Below the pieces are notes generated by a model. It saw nothing but the letters and a program-made list of their open reading frames with translations, did no database searches and had not been told where the DNA came from. Positions 24,350-35,594 of a DNA stretch of 64,000 bases are shown here, in pieces. Numbering within the stretch: position 1 is the stretch's first letter; the number at the start of each line of letters is the position of its first letter. The translations under genes were made by a program, and so were the position numbers. The stretch is from Epiperipatus broadwayi (taxonomy: Eukaryota; Onychophora; Udeonychophora; Euonychophora; Peripatidae), in the NCBI GenBank assembly GCA_028023455.1, contig JAQFVV010000072.1:3122501-3186500 (forward strand), given 5' to 3'.

Positions 24350-25652
24350 AACCTATTAAGCATCACATGATCACATCTCCTATACTAGCACATTAATTGT
24401 TGATAAACAGAGCAAAACTCTCCATACAGTATTGCCACCAGTGCTAAACAGAGTAATCAATGGATGCCAGAAGGCTTGTGCATAAAATCCCTATCTAATG
24501 CTTACTCATCCAATATCCCTAGACTAGTGTCTGGCTTGTGGTCTTCATCAGTGAGGAGCTTTAGATCTGAGAGCACTGCATCTATATCTTAGGATCTAAT
24601 GCAACCCTCTAGCAACCACCTTTTATCTCTACTTAACTATAAAACTATGAGAATGAAATTGAAAACAAAAAATATTGTCAATCTAAGCTCAATAGCTTCT
24701 ATAGTCATATGGGTCTGAACTCAGTTCAGCACCCATACATTTTGGTGTCTTTGGCTCTTTTACAACCATAGCCACCACTATCCTATTAGGCAGGATTGGT
24801 GTTAAACCATTAAGCATCACATGATCACATCTCCTATACTAGCACATTATTTGTTGATAAACACAGCAAAACTCTCCATACAGTATTGCCACCTGTACTA
24901 AACAGAGTAATCAATGGATGCCAGAAGGCTTGTGCATAAAATCCCTATCTAATGCCTACTCATCCAATATCCCCAGACTAGTTTCTGGCTTGGGGCTTTC
25001 ATCAGTGAGAAGCTTTGGATCTGAGAGCACTGCATCTAGATCTTAGGATCTAATGCAACCCTCTAACAACCACCTTTATCTCTACTTAACTACAAAACTA
25101 TGAGAATAAAATTGAAAACATAAAAAATATTTTCAATCTAAGCTCAATAGTCTATATAGTCATATGAGTCTGAACTTAGTCAGCACCCATATATTTTGGT
25201 GTCTTTGGCTCTTTTACAACCATAGCCACCACTATCCTATTAGGCAGGATTGGTGTTAAACCATTAAGCAACACATGATCACATCTCCTATACTAGCACT
25301 TTAATTATTGAAAAACAGAGCAAAACTCTCCATGCAGTATTGCCATCTGTGCTAAACAGAGTAATCAATGGATGCCAGAATGCTTGTACATAAAATCCCT
25401 ATCTAATGCCTACTCATCCAATATCACCAGACTAGTTTTTGCCTTGTGGCCTTCGCCAGTGAGGAGCTTTGGATCTGAGAGCACTGCATCTAGATCTTAG
25501 GATCTAATGCAATCCTCTAGCAACCACTTTTTACCTCTACTTAACTACAAAAATATGAGAATGAAATTGAAAACATAAAAAATATTTTTAATATAAGCTC
25601 AATAGCTTATATAGTCATATGGGTCTGAACTCAGTTCAGCACACATACATTC
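24350..25652 (+). repeat. FB-C tandem array, three units of 454-bp period
   Basis: The motif agcaaaactctcca starts at 24411, 24865 and 25319, a spacing of exactly 454 bp twice. Each unit reads in order: 'cattaagca(t/a)cacatgatcacatctcctatactagcac' leader, terminal motif, 'ctaaacagagtaatcaatgg', 'aaaatccctatctaatgc(c/t)tactcatccaatatc', 'gaggagcttt', 'gcactgcatcta', then 'tgaactcagttcagcac' and a 'ggcaggattggtgttaaacc' end. The third unit lacks its last part and runs into an inverted copy. Units differ by scattered substitutions only. No coding capacity; unit length and divergence exclude a CRISPR array. Confidence 0.9.
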
Positions 25653-25871
25653 AAAAAGTGGTTTCTAGAGGGTTGCATTAGATCCTAAGATCTAGATGCA
25701 GTGCTCTCAGATCCAAAGCTCCTCAGTGACGAAGGCCACAAGCCAGAAACTAGTCTGGGGATATTGGATGAGTAGGCATTAGATAGGGATTTTATGCACA
25801 AGCCTTCTGGAATCCATTGATTACTCTGTTTAGCACAGGTAGCAATACTGTATGGAGAGTTTTGCTCTGTT
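25653..25871 (-). repeat. FB-C inverted unit closing the array
   Basis: Reverse complement of 25314-25532, equal length (219 bp), differing at roughly 15 positions by eye. It starts at aaaaagtggtttctag and ends at gtatggagagttttgctctgtt. With the third tandem unit it forms a large hairpin with a loop of about 120 bp (25533-25652). Confidence 0.9.
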
Positions 25872-28700
25872 AATTAAATATAACCTACTTAAATTCATAC
25901 TTAACGAATTTTCATGCAGCTAACATAAGAAGAAATATGTCTTCTCATACCCCCCTCCCCATTGAATTGGAAATAAAATAATTTATTGAGATAAGTTGAA
26001 TATCTCATCCTGATTATTTTCTCATTTGTTTATGGTTATTTACATCTTAAGATAAAATATGCCTATTACTAACAGTTTTCTTTTGGAAAAAGTCTCATGA
26101 ACTGGGTATTATAAGTGTTATTTATGGTCCTTTCTTATTCTAACATGATGACATTTGCCAATGTTACTGTGCAATAGTATATGAAGCTTTTTATAAAACT
26201 GAGAATGTCTTGTAATTATTTTTATGTGTTATGAATAACTGGATCTTCTTTTTCAACTGATTATCTTCATTGGATAAGGGTTGATATGAGGTAGTAGTGA
26301 ACTCTTATTCAACTTGCCTATAATGCTAATCTTCAGTATTGTTTTTGTTCTTTCTGAACTAGTAGTAATCTTTCCTCTTTTCCATTCCTCCTCTCATGAA
26401 CTATGTTTATTATTTCTTTTGGTAGCTATACAACATATATTACCCTTATTTCTTATTCTTTGTAGAACTGTTTTGAAAGTTGGAGAAGTCAATTTTCTAA
26501 TCCTTGTGTTATTAATCCATACCAAAAGATTTTAGAAATGCTAATACTTATTCAATAATTCTTCTGTATGCACATATAATCACTTGGTCTACCTTAGGTG
26601 GCAGATTATGCGTAATAATTTTTATTATTTGGCCATCAAGGCTTTCAAATATGGCATCAAAAAAACTGAGGTCTCTCCTATATTTATTCTGTCTCTTGTG
26701 ACATCTGATATTGTAAACCATCATCATGATGCTCTTGGGTTCACAAATCATGTGGTAGAGTGTCCTTATATTTTTGGAAAATTTTTGGTTTGTATGACAG
26801 TTATTTCCACCAGTAATTTTCTGGCACTTGGAGGTGAGGACCAGTCTGGGTCTTCATTTTCTTTAATGAAAAAGTTAACATATTAAAGTATTCCGTTATG
26901 TATTCCCTGTGTCTCCTTAAATGACTTTAAGTTAGCTGTTTTAGCATCTAACTTTACAATTCTTATCTAAATAGACCCTAGCAAAATTTAATTCTGTATT
27001 TGAACATTTTATTTTTACTATTAAACCTTTTTTTTGTATCATATATTGATAATCTTTACATTATTTATTACAAATGTAAACTTTCAAATGATATCCATTC
27101 TAGAAGTTAAAATGTCTTTATATAAAATAAATATTATTTATATAAGTATTTTACTAAAATATTACATAAATAACCTTTAAGATGTAAATAAATTATTGAA
27201 AATAACAATTTTTTTTCAAAAGTGAAAAAATTGAAATTTCACCTGAGGCCAACATTCCACTAATTAAAATTTTCCATTTTTATTGAGATTAAAAGTAAAT
27301 CTAAGGCTTTCATATGCAAATTAGATACTGTAATTTCCTAAACATTTGCATAATGCTGACATCTTCAGATTTTTTAACTAATAATCTTAAAATGCTAATT
27401 ATAGTAAAATAAAACTGCTTATAGTAATGTAAGATTATAGATAGAATAGTGAGAAAAACATAGATGATCCAAGCACTATACCATCATATTGCAAAGGTCA
27501 AAGACATTAAGAAATCAATTGACATCTCTTTTGATCCCTTTTTGCAATTTCTCTTCTCTTGTAAATTTCAATTGTCCATTCTCTATTTAGTTTATTATTC
27601 TCAGGTTTTTCTCCTACTACATCATGCACACAGTCTATAACATTTTCTATTTTTTGCCTCATTTCTTCTTATCCTCCTCTATTGTTCAAGTAATATTATG
27701 AATAGTTTCTTGAATAATCTGGTTTGCCTTTTCTTTTTTATAATTTTTTCTGTCTTTATCAACAGTTTTTGATTCTTTTTTTCTATTTTCCTTAGCAACA
27801 TTGGTTCACTTTGCTGATTATACTCTTCTGTTTTCCTTAGTAGTAGCTGTTTTGTAGCTGTCTGTTGGTTGTCTTCTCTGTTTCTCAGCAACATTTGCAA
27901 CATCTAAGATGACATGGCCATATCCTTTATTCTCTGACCTTCTTCAGTTGAATTTTGACCTTTTACTTGATTCTATTATGCTCTGACCATCTTATAAATT
28001 TGTAAACAATTACTTTTAACCTTACAAGAGTTATAAATTTTTAAAAACAATACATAAAATAAGCCTCACATCATCTTTTCTTTTCATGTAATCTTTCACT
28101 GTTATTTATTACCCTTCAGTCTTTCTTTGAACCTGACAATTTCAACTCATGTCAATTGTCTAGCCTAATTTATTTCTCTTACTCTATTTCCCATTTCCAT
28201 CCTGTTCATGAATGACTGGCATTTAATAATTAAAAAATAAATAGCGATTCGCAATCTGAAAATAGTTAAAGAATCCAATCTGTGGATAATAAATACATAA
28301 TGCAGCATGAACAAACCAAGAGGGCTATCTTAATTTATAAAATGTTTGCACTCATGGGGATTTCTGAAACTTAGAGACTGATTTGAATAAATAAATAAAA
28401 ATTTGAAATAACTTGAAAGTTAAGCCTTGGCCCTTTGAAATTTAGTAGACAGTAAATATCAAATCTAGAAAATTATTATTGCTCCTTTTTGAGACTTAGA
28501 GGCTGATAAATACAAAAATTTAAAGGTATATTTATAGCATGAGTAAGTAGGAACTGCTCATGGAGATACATGACAACATTGTACCCCAAAACCAATGACA
28601 AAATCTTTCTTCCATCACAGTAAGTGCAAATATAGTTAAACAAACACTAACAGCCAAAAACTACATCAATTCTTCAAAAATCATGATTTTCTTTTGTTTT
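25872..28700. other. Spacer with two unrecognised degenerate coding-like patches
   Basis: About 2.8 kb. On the minus strand, 26751-26548 is a 67-residue open frame with mixed composition (RRDLSFFDAIFESLDG, PPKVDQVIICAYRRIIE) and weaker continuation on both sides, and 27903-27679 is a 74-residue Gln/Lys/Leu-rich frame with an internal near-repeat (MLLRNRE, LLLRKTEE, MLLRKIEKK). I recognise neither; both could be transposon debris. The rest is plain AT-rich sequence. Confidence 0.3.
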
Positions 28701-29204
28701 ATTATAAATATTATGGACTTTATTTACATGTACACTATCATCACTATATAGTGTCTATAAATCATTATTTATCATTAAATAAACACATTTTCTGATGTCC
28801 TTGTGTCACATATTTCATAGCAAAATATAAACTCTTGTTTTTTAGATATGAAGTTATATTTGAAATTCATCAACCCACAGTTGGGTCATCATTTATAACT
28901 TTATAGGCTTATGGATATGTATTGAGATGATGAAAATTTTTATTATAAAAAAAACAAAGGGTCATCAACAAAAGCATCTCTGTTTTTATGAAGCATAGAA
29001 AAAGAGCATAGAATCAGGAATTATGACCAAGAATTGGAATCAATAATCATCTTTTGTGACTGAATTTATGAGACAAAATGTAAAATATTAGGCTAATCTT
29101 CATCTAGTCAATATGAAACATATGACATATTATAAAAGAAATCATCAATATTTCATCTGCATGAACATACACAAGTGCTAAAAATAATTATAAAAGCCTA
29201 AATG
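28701..29204. other. AT-rich spacer
   Basis: Nothing recognised. It is not obviously homologous to the region left of block P1 copy 1, so the P1 boundary near 29205 appears real. Confidence 0.5.
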
Positions 29205-30190
29205 AAAAATGCTGGGATCATTATAAAAATACTGATGATTATCACCATTCTGTGCCATCAGGTATTGTGAGTCTACTGGCCATCAATAAACTAATTATAA
29301 AATCTATAAAGTATGTGGACTTTAAAGGTGTCTTGAATGATCTTAGTGAAGTATGTGGACTTTAAAGGTGTATTTCACTGACCCATTTATATTGTAAATA
29401 CCATTAGGTCTGATCCAGCTTTGGGATTGAAAGGATTCTGGATATTGTAAATAATATAAAATATAAATATTTGATTTTATTATTACATAATTTTATTAAG
29501 ATAATCTACATATTACTAAGGTACAATTCTATGATGAAATCAATCACATGGACCGGTAATTCAAGAACAGATAGCTGGAAGAATAAAGACATCAGACAAA
29601 ATAATTTTCAGAAATTATCTATTTCTTAGACAATTATTTAATAAATTAAATATATAAAAAAGAAAATGATGATATGACAAATCCAAAGTTAATACATATT
29701 GATCAACCCTAACCATGCAATATTTATAGAATTTGATATAACACATCTAAATATTATTCCCTTCTGATCATTCTTAATTTATTAACATTTAATCTAAATG
29801 AGTTATTCCATTATAATAATAGCTCCCTAAAATATTTTACAATAAAAAATAATAATTATAACTTTAACTTTCATCTCCTTTTTCTTTTGAAAGTGAGAAT
29901 GTCCATATACTATTTTAACCAAGTAAAAAAAATCTTTTCAATAAAACTATTAATTTATTCTGTATTTTCTATTTCAATTCCCTAAAATAATTGCCATTGT
30001 AAATGTATACACATTGTAGTTACTTATTTAACCATGGATTCTTTATTTTGTTATTTTTTAATTAATCAATCTCTTGGCTCCTGATTTTTATAGCTTTTTT
30101 TAATGGTTATTTTCATAAACTTGTCTTTTCCCTTGTTTTTTTTTGTGGCACCAAGTTTCCAACTTAACAATTATTTTCATTGCATGTTAG
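29205..30190 (+). repeat. Block P1, copy 2 (lacks the RTE-B insertion)
   Basis: Second copy of P1, co-linear with 20865-21559 plus 22960-23600 and without the 1.4-kb RTE-B insert. It carries a local duplication of 'aagtatgtggactttaaaggtgt' at about 29307-29373. Confidence 0.7.
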
Positions 30191-30599
30191 ATTTTTTGGA
30201 CTAGTATCAATGATAGTACAGATCACTGGATGACACTGTTGCTACTCAAAAACAGTTAAATATATCATTTCTGAGTCAGGCTGCAATGACTTGTAGTGCA
30301 TTATGCTAATTTCTCATAATTCACACTTGGCTAATGCAACCTATTCTTGCTCTAGAAACCATTGGTATTAAGCCTGCACTATCATATAATTTGAAAGTGT
30401 GTAGATTTTAAGTCAATGTGATATTTGAAATGTTATTGACAAAATTATTATATTACATTTTAATGATGGAGTATTTGCTGTAAATAATTTTAAAACTATT
30501 GCCATGGTTCTGAACTGAGTTTGGAAGGGTATAAAATTAGGGAACATTTTGTTGTAAGCACGAATTATTGCATAGTCACAGTATTTGTGAGATGATGAT

Positions 30600-30635
30600 A
30601 CTTCTATTGCAAAGCCGTGACTTTGCAATAGAAGT
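30600..30635. other. Perfect 15-bp stem-loop
   Basis: acttctattgcaaag, six-base loop ccgtga, then the exact reverse complement ctttgcaatagaagt. It is unusually perfect for this mutated background. It lies inside an unremarkable spacer (30191-30680) whose minus-strand open frame (30413-30673) I do not regard as a gene. It may be a small palindrome of transposon origin; no function is claimed. Confidence 0.7.
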
Positions 30636-30685
30636 CTTACTAATGATATTATTTTATTGTTTGAATTTTTCAAGTTAGTGTGTAT

Positions 30686-30840
30686 TAACTAAAAGTAACT
30701 TAATAAAAAGTATGATAATACATATATGTGTGTGCACATATTTTATAAAAGCGTACTTCAATGATTAACTAAAAATAACTTCATAAAAGATACAGGAATG
30801 TATGTGCATATATTTTATAAATGCGTACTTCAAATAACGT
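30686..30840 (+). repeat. Tandem duplication, about 77-bp unit
   Basis: Two adjacent units beginning 'ttaactaaaagtaactt' / 'ttaactaaaaataactt' and ending 'attttataaa(a/t)gcgtacttcaa', with a TG-rich stretch between. Confidence 0.75.
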
Positions 30841-30992
30841 TAACTGATCTATATAAATAAAGCACATCTAAATAATTATAGATTTTAAAGTAATAAATTT
30901 AAATGTTAAACATTACCTGGTATGTGAATTTCCACACATGCATATATAAATATTTGAAAACCAGGCACTCTTCACAAACCTGGGAGCTTAAT

Positions 30993-31236
30993 TGTAAGTA
31001 TGGAGGATTTGAACTCAGATTTTCAAGCACCCTTCAACTATCCACATTATCTCATACAACTGATACACATGACCACACACATGTAGAAAAGATTAATAAT
31101 CACCAATATACGTATTTCATGCTAAACCGGCACTCATCAATTGGTCCAGACTATCATGTCATGTGTATCAGTCAAATGAGATAGTATGGATAGTTGAAGG
31201 GTGCTTGAAAATCTGAGTTCAAATACTTTATACTTA
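30993..31236. mobile_element. Hairpin element E, copy 1
   Basis: Foldback with arms of about 80 bp: 30993-31072 (tgtaagtatggagg... ctgatacacatga) and its reverse complement at 31159-31236. The loop contains 'ctaaaccggcactcatcaattggtccaga', which recurs at about 47085-47120 and, inverted, at about 49415-49460. No protein; the frame 30903-31184 is incidental. Confidence 0.75.
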
Positions 31237-31649
31237 CATACATATATGTGAAGGGAGCAGCAAGGTTATAGTTTTCAAACCTTGTCATTTCTTTTAAATT
31301 ACTATTTATTTCTCAGCTATGATAAATCTTATACTAATTAGCTTTCCTTGTGTAAAAGTTGTAATTTCTGGATGACAGACTCACACATATGTTAGAATGT
31401 TTACAAAGTTAAAATCTGTTTTCTGGAGTAGTTTATTTCCTGGAAATTATCTGACCACACCTGGGTTTTAAAATGTGTAAAAACAGTAGTAAACTTAAAA
31501 AGATATTAAATTTGAATTATAACCAAGAGAAAGTTAGTAGACTAATGCTATTTTTATCAATTACTGACATAATGATTTTGTTTGAAAACTGGTAGCACAG
31601 ATGGAAATTAAAGATGAAAAGTATCTTAACTTGTAAACAAGCGTGGCAA

Positions 31650-31965
31650 ACCAGACTCAACTATTTATTCCGATTGCTGGAAGGGTTGCAGGATGGCTGA
31701 CCTCGAGGCTTCCGGATTTCATTACTTCAAAGCAAAACACCAGTATAATATTTTAACTTGTAATCAAGTGTGGTAAATCATGTTTTGACCCCTCCACAGG
31801 CACCCCACACAAAACATCGAGAGGTTGTGGGGGTGTTGAAATGGCAGAAAGACACTGTCAAGTCATTAGTTGATGACTACCTGGCAGAATTTATGTGGCA
31901 GCATCTACACCATGGACAAGATCCCTTCATCTCAATTTTGAAAGAGATGAGTTTATGTTAGACCA
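31650..31965 (+). pseudogene. Merlin (IS1016-type) transposase remnant, copy 1
   Basis: C-terminal half of a Merlin DDE transposase. In one frame: STIYSDCWKGC, containing the second catalytic Asp context (I-x-SDcW), then GFHYF, and further on HPTQNIERLWG, matching the family's 'HTQ.iE.lW' block. After a frameshift near 31840, WQKDTVKSLVDDYLAEFMWQ gives the conserved 'YL.EFMWR' segment and FISILKEM the end. The intervening VNH motif lies in yet another frame, so the copy is dead. A CAG|G preceded by pyrimidines at 31790-31800 resembles a splice acceptor but lies inside the conserved block and is probably fortuitous. A second remnant lies at 50690-51370. Confidence 0.8.
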
Positions 31966-32339
31966 AGAATCTTTTTAATGTCATTGTTTTTGTTATTCAA
32001 AACATTGTTTTATTACAGTTCCAACTTGCATATACAGAAAAGAACATTCAGTACATTGTTTTTTTTTGTTTTTCTATTTGTACATCAATTTATGCCTTTG
32101 AAAGTGATTTTTTATTCAATGTTGTTTTTTTTGTTGGAAAAAATTAGATTAAAAAAAAAGCTGCCAAGTGGACAGCATTTGTTATTTCTTGTGTCAATAA
32201 AAAAAATGTTCAAATGAATTTATATAGTTGTTTGATTGTTTATGTTAAGTTTTAAAAAATGTATTTACTTATTTAAAATCGTCCAAAAAAAAAAAAAGAA
32301 AAGGATTTTGCATTAGAAGAAAAAGTATAGTCAACAACC

Positions 32340-32901
32340 CCCCCCCCTCCCCAAGTAATTACATTAAGCAAAAAACACATTGATTGTTCTTTTTTGTGTA
32401 AATAAAAAATTTCTTATTAAAAAAATGTCATTTAGTTATTAAAGAAACATTTGACCACATAATTAAAACATGCATGGGTCTAGGTAATATTAAAACAATA
32501 ATATTTAACAATTCAAAGATAGACTACTACAAAATACTTAATATAAAAGAATGCATTCGTGGAAGAGATATTCCTACAACCAGGCTGTCAATTTTCATCA
32601 CCTATGCCATTTGGATTGTAAGGTGCAAGGCACAATACCAACATCCCAAGCCAGATGAAAACTCATTATTTATTCAGAGCATAGAGAAAATTAAACCAAG
32701 AGACAAAACTCTTGCCACAACATTCATTTTTCAAGAGACATGGAAGCTATATCAGACTCTCTAATAAAGTTAACAAAGAACTTAACCACTAAATACCTAT
32801 CCCTGTTTAACTCAATAATGTTAGTTCCATAACTCATCTCCATATTTGTAATATATCATCCATATTAATTAGTTTAATAAATGTTTTGAGAAAAAAAAAA
32901 C
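32340..32901 (+). mobile_element. LINE 3' terminus with AATAAA and poly(A)
   Basis: The open frame can be followed from about 32432 (upstream of the first ATG at 32474) to a stop at 32765. It contains LSIFITYAIWIVRCKAQ, which resembles the conserved 'iak..IwkaR' helix in the C-terminal domain of several non-LTR RT proteins. The frame is followed by about 100 bp of 3' UTR, an aataaa hexamer near 32876 and an A-run at about 32891-32901. That order (RT C-terminus, polyadenylation signal, poly(A)) fits a LINE 3' end distinct from LINE-A and RTE-B. The clade is not recognised. The 5' border is uncertain; a C/G tract lies at about 32337-32352. Confidence 0.5.
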
Positions 32902-33084
32902 AAGACATTCGTTAATAATAGGTCAAACAATGTAAGAAAAAAGACATTGTTTACTATTTAGTTATTAAAAAAGAGCAGTTATTTAATAATACGTCATGGT
33001 CAGGTAACATTATATTTCAATGTTTTTGAGTATCAACGCTGGATCTGTATCATTGATAATACTACTACCGATTTTCTTAATTTC

Positions 33085-33620
33085 TTTTTGTATCTCCAGG
33101 TTTTTAAATTAACTAATATACGATATAAGTTAAGATATCCATGACTTCAGATGGATCAATGCACAAATCTTGTTGAAAGCTTTTGGCAGGGGAATTTACT
33201 CTTTTCTAGACATTTTAATGAAGCTTTTAGCAAGAGCCTAGGATGTCATTTTGTAAACTTCATACTATTATACACATTACTAAAATCTTTCTTAAGCTAA
33301 AAGTCAGATCAATTTAGCATGAGACTTCCAAGCCAAGTTTTTAATTATTGAACTCACTGCTAGTAAACTCTGCTGTACTTTATTGCCTTTTGTTTAAAAA
33401 AACAACAACCCTAATATCCATCTTTTATACAATCACATGGGTACTTCAGAAATGTCTGCAGTAAACTTTGACCAATTGATTTTTTTTTACAAAAAAGTTT
33501 ATCTTTTCCATTTTTAAAAAATATTTTTATATATCCAATTAAAAAATCATTTTTCATTTCCTCATACATAAAGATCCTCATCTATCTTGTTTTTTATTTT
33601 TTGCAAAGTAAAATTTTCTA
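33085..33620 (+). repeat. Block P2, copy 2
   Basis: Co-linear with 23630-24260 (see that entry for shared strings). It is followed, as in the first copy, by an FB-C unit about 100 bp downstream. Confidence 0.7.
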
Positions 33621-33720
33621 TTTATATCCCAGATTCTAACTTCTGTTTGTTTGTTTCTTTAAAAATAAATAACTTAAAAAATAAACTAGAAGATTTTTTT
33701 TTCTTTTACAACTTTATTTT

Positions 33721-34139
33721 AAGCCAATAAACATCACATGATCACCATTTCTTATGCTTGCTTATAACTGTTAATAAAACAGGCAAAACTCACTATACGT
33801 ATTGCCATACACAGCAAGCTAGAGTAACCAATGGATGCCAGAAGGCTTGTGCATAAAATCCCCATCTAGTGCCTACTCATCCAATATCCCCAGACAAATT
33901 TCTGGCTCGTGGCCTTTATCAGTGAGGAGCCTTGGGTCTGAGAGCAGCCACCTTTTATCTCAACTACAAAACTATGAGTCTTAAATTGAAAACACCTTAA
34001 TATTTTCAATTCAAGCCCATCAGCTTATATAGTCATATAGGTCTGAACCCAGTTCAGTACCTATACATTTTGGTGTCTTTGGTTCTTTAATAACCATAGC
34101 CACCAATATCCTATATGGCAGGATTGATTTTATGCCAAT
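33721..34139 (+). repeat. FB-C, single near-complete unit
   Basis: One unit in the same order as the array: 'aaacatcacatgatcacca' leader, 'ggcaaaactcactatac', 'gagtaaccaatggatgccag', 'aaaatccccatctagtgcc', 'gaggagcc', 'ggtctgaacccagttcag', 'ggcaggattgattttatgcc' end. Flanking 'tttaagccaat' and 'tttatgccaat' may be an imperfect target duplication or simply the unit's own junction. Confidence 0.85.
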
Positions 34140-34492
34140 TAAGACAGTGGCCAAAAGCATGTTCAGTGCCATCTAACAAATTATACTGAATAAATCTTTA
34201 CTTCACCAATGTTCATAAAACTAATTACAATAGAATACATAAAAGCAATTAACAAAATATTACATTATTAAATGCTAAACTGAAATTTTTTATAAATCAT
34301 TTACAAATACTCTTAGTTACTACTTTACATAAATAGATGTTAGATGTATTTTTTCATGTATGTTGCAACAAAATGACAAAGAATATTAAGTTTAAAATGT
34401 TAAATTGTAATTCTTGTTTCACACAAAGTCTGTAAAAATTGATAGAAAGTGAAACTAGGATTACTTCTGAATGTATTTCATGCTTTTATTTA
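34140..34492. other. AT-rich spacer
   Basis: Nothing recognised. Confidence 0.6.
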
Positions 34493-35594
34493 TGAATGGG
34501 AGAAAAAATTGATAAATGAAGCAGAGAAAAGAAAGGGATTGATAAAGAAATTAATAGTGTTTTCATATAATAAATACGATATAGCTAGAATTGTATGGAA
34601 GGGAGTGGCAGTAGCATGGTTAATATATGGCAATAATACATTATGTGTTAGTGAAGGGGTATTAGATTACTTAGAAAAAGTACAAAGGGAAGTAGGAAGA
34701 CATGCATCAGATGCAGATGAGTGCACAGCAAAGGAGGCAATTCAAGAAAAAATGGGATGGTCAAGATTTTATATGAGAGATGCAAAAAACAAAATGAAAA
34801 TGTTTCGGTAGATTGCAGTTTATGGATAATAAAAGAGTAGCCAAAATAGTATTTGATTGAGTTACAAGTAAAGGGTAGACAACAAGATGGGTGAGAAAGA
34901 TAAATGCGGTATGAAAATTTGGATAAAGAATTTATATCAGTATACTTGTACAAAAGGTAGGATGGTTGGGTTAGGAGAATTGTTGAGTGTTATAGTGGTA
35001 AGGAATGAGATAGAAGAATAGATGCATTAATAAAGAATAGGGAGTTGGAGAGATGGAGAACTAGTATGGAGAGTAAAAAAAGTTTAAGTAAATATAAAAG
35101 TGAACGGAACATTGGGTGAGCATTAATTTATGATAATAGCAAGGAAAGTAGTTTATTGTTTAAGGCTTGAATGGGATCTTTAGCAACAAAGGAATATACA
35201 TGTAAATGGAAAAATATGGGTGAATTAGTCTGCAAGTTGTATAAGGAAGGCATAGAAAATATTAGGCATCTGGTAATTCAATGTAATTGCTTGAAAGCAG
35301 AAAGGGTACAAGTAATGTAGTTATGGAAGAATAAATATGAACAAAGTGATTATACAGAAAGTGGATTATTGTTTTTTATGCTGGGTTTGTGAAAAGACAA
35401 GGGGGATTTAGATATGAAGGCCATGGAGTTGACAAAGATTATGCTGTGAAAATGGCATGGAGCAGATTATGGGAAAACTTAGGCTGGGGAATGGAAAGAG
35501 AAAGTAAAGTGGCTAACAGATTTCTCTAGGCATAGTTGCTGAGAGATTCCTAACTCCACAGAAGGAGAAATCACAGTGCATCACATCTCATCAT
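34493..35594 (+). mobile_element. LINE-A copy 4
   Basis: Starts within the thumb/connector region of the RT polyprotein. The frame continuing to 34811 reads KLINEAEKRKGLIKK..., then DYLEKVQREVGRHA, as in the copy at 56440. Later frames are broken, and the CCHC region is present near 35215-35300 with stops and substitutions. It ends in the decayed tail catcacatctcatcat. The minus-strand frame 34648-34953 is antisense noise. Confidence 0.85.

Noticed and set aside
24350-25871. CRISPR-like array (regularly spaced repeats)
   Set aside because: The period is 454 bp with the whole unit repeated, not short repeats with unique spacers, and the context is animal DNA.
31785-31800. Splice acceptor creating an exon at 31800
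   Set aside because: The pyrimidine-CAG|G lies within a conserved Merlin transposase block that is read across it, so it is most likely fortuitous.
34648-34953. 101-codon minus-strand frame
   Set aside because: Antisense to LINE-A coding sequence; the plus strand carries the conserved protein.
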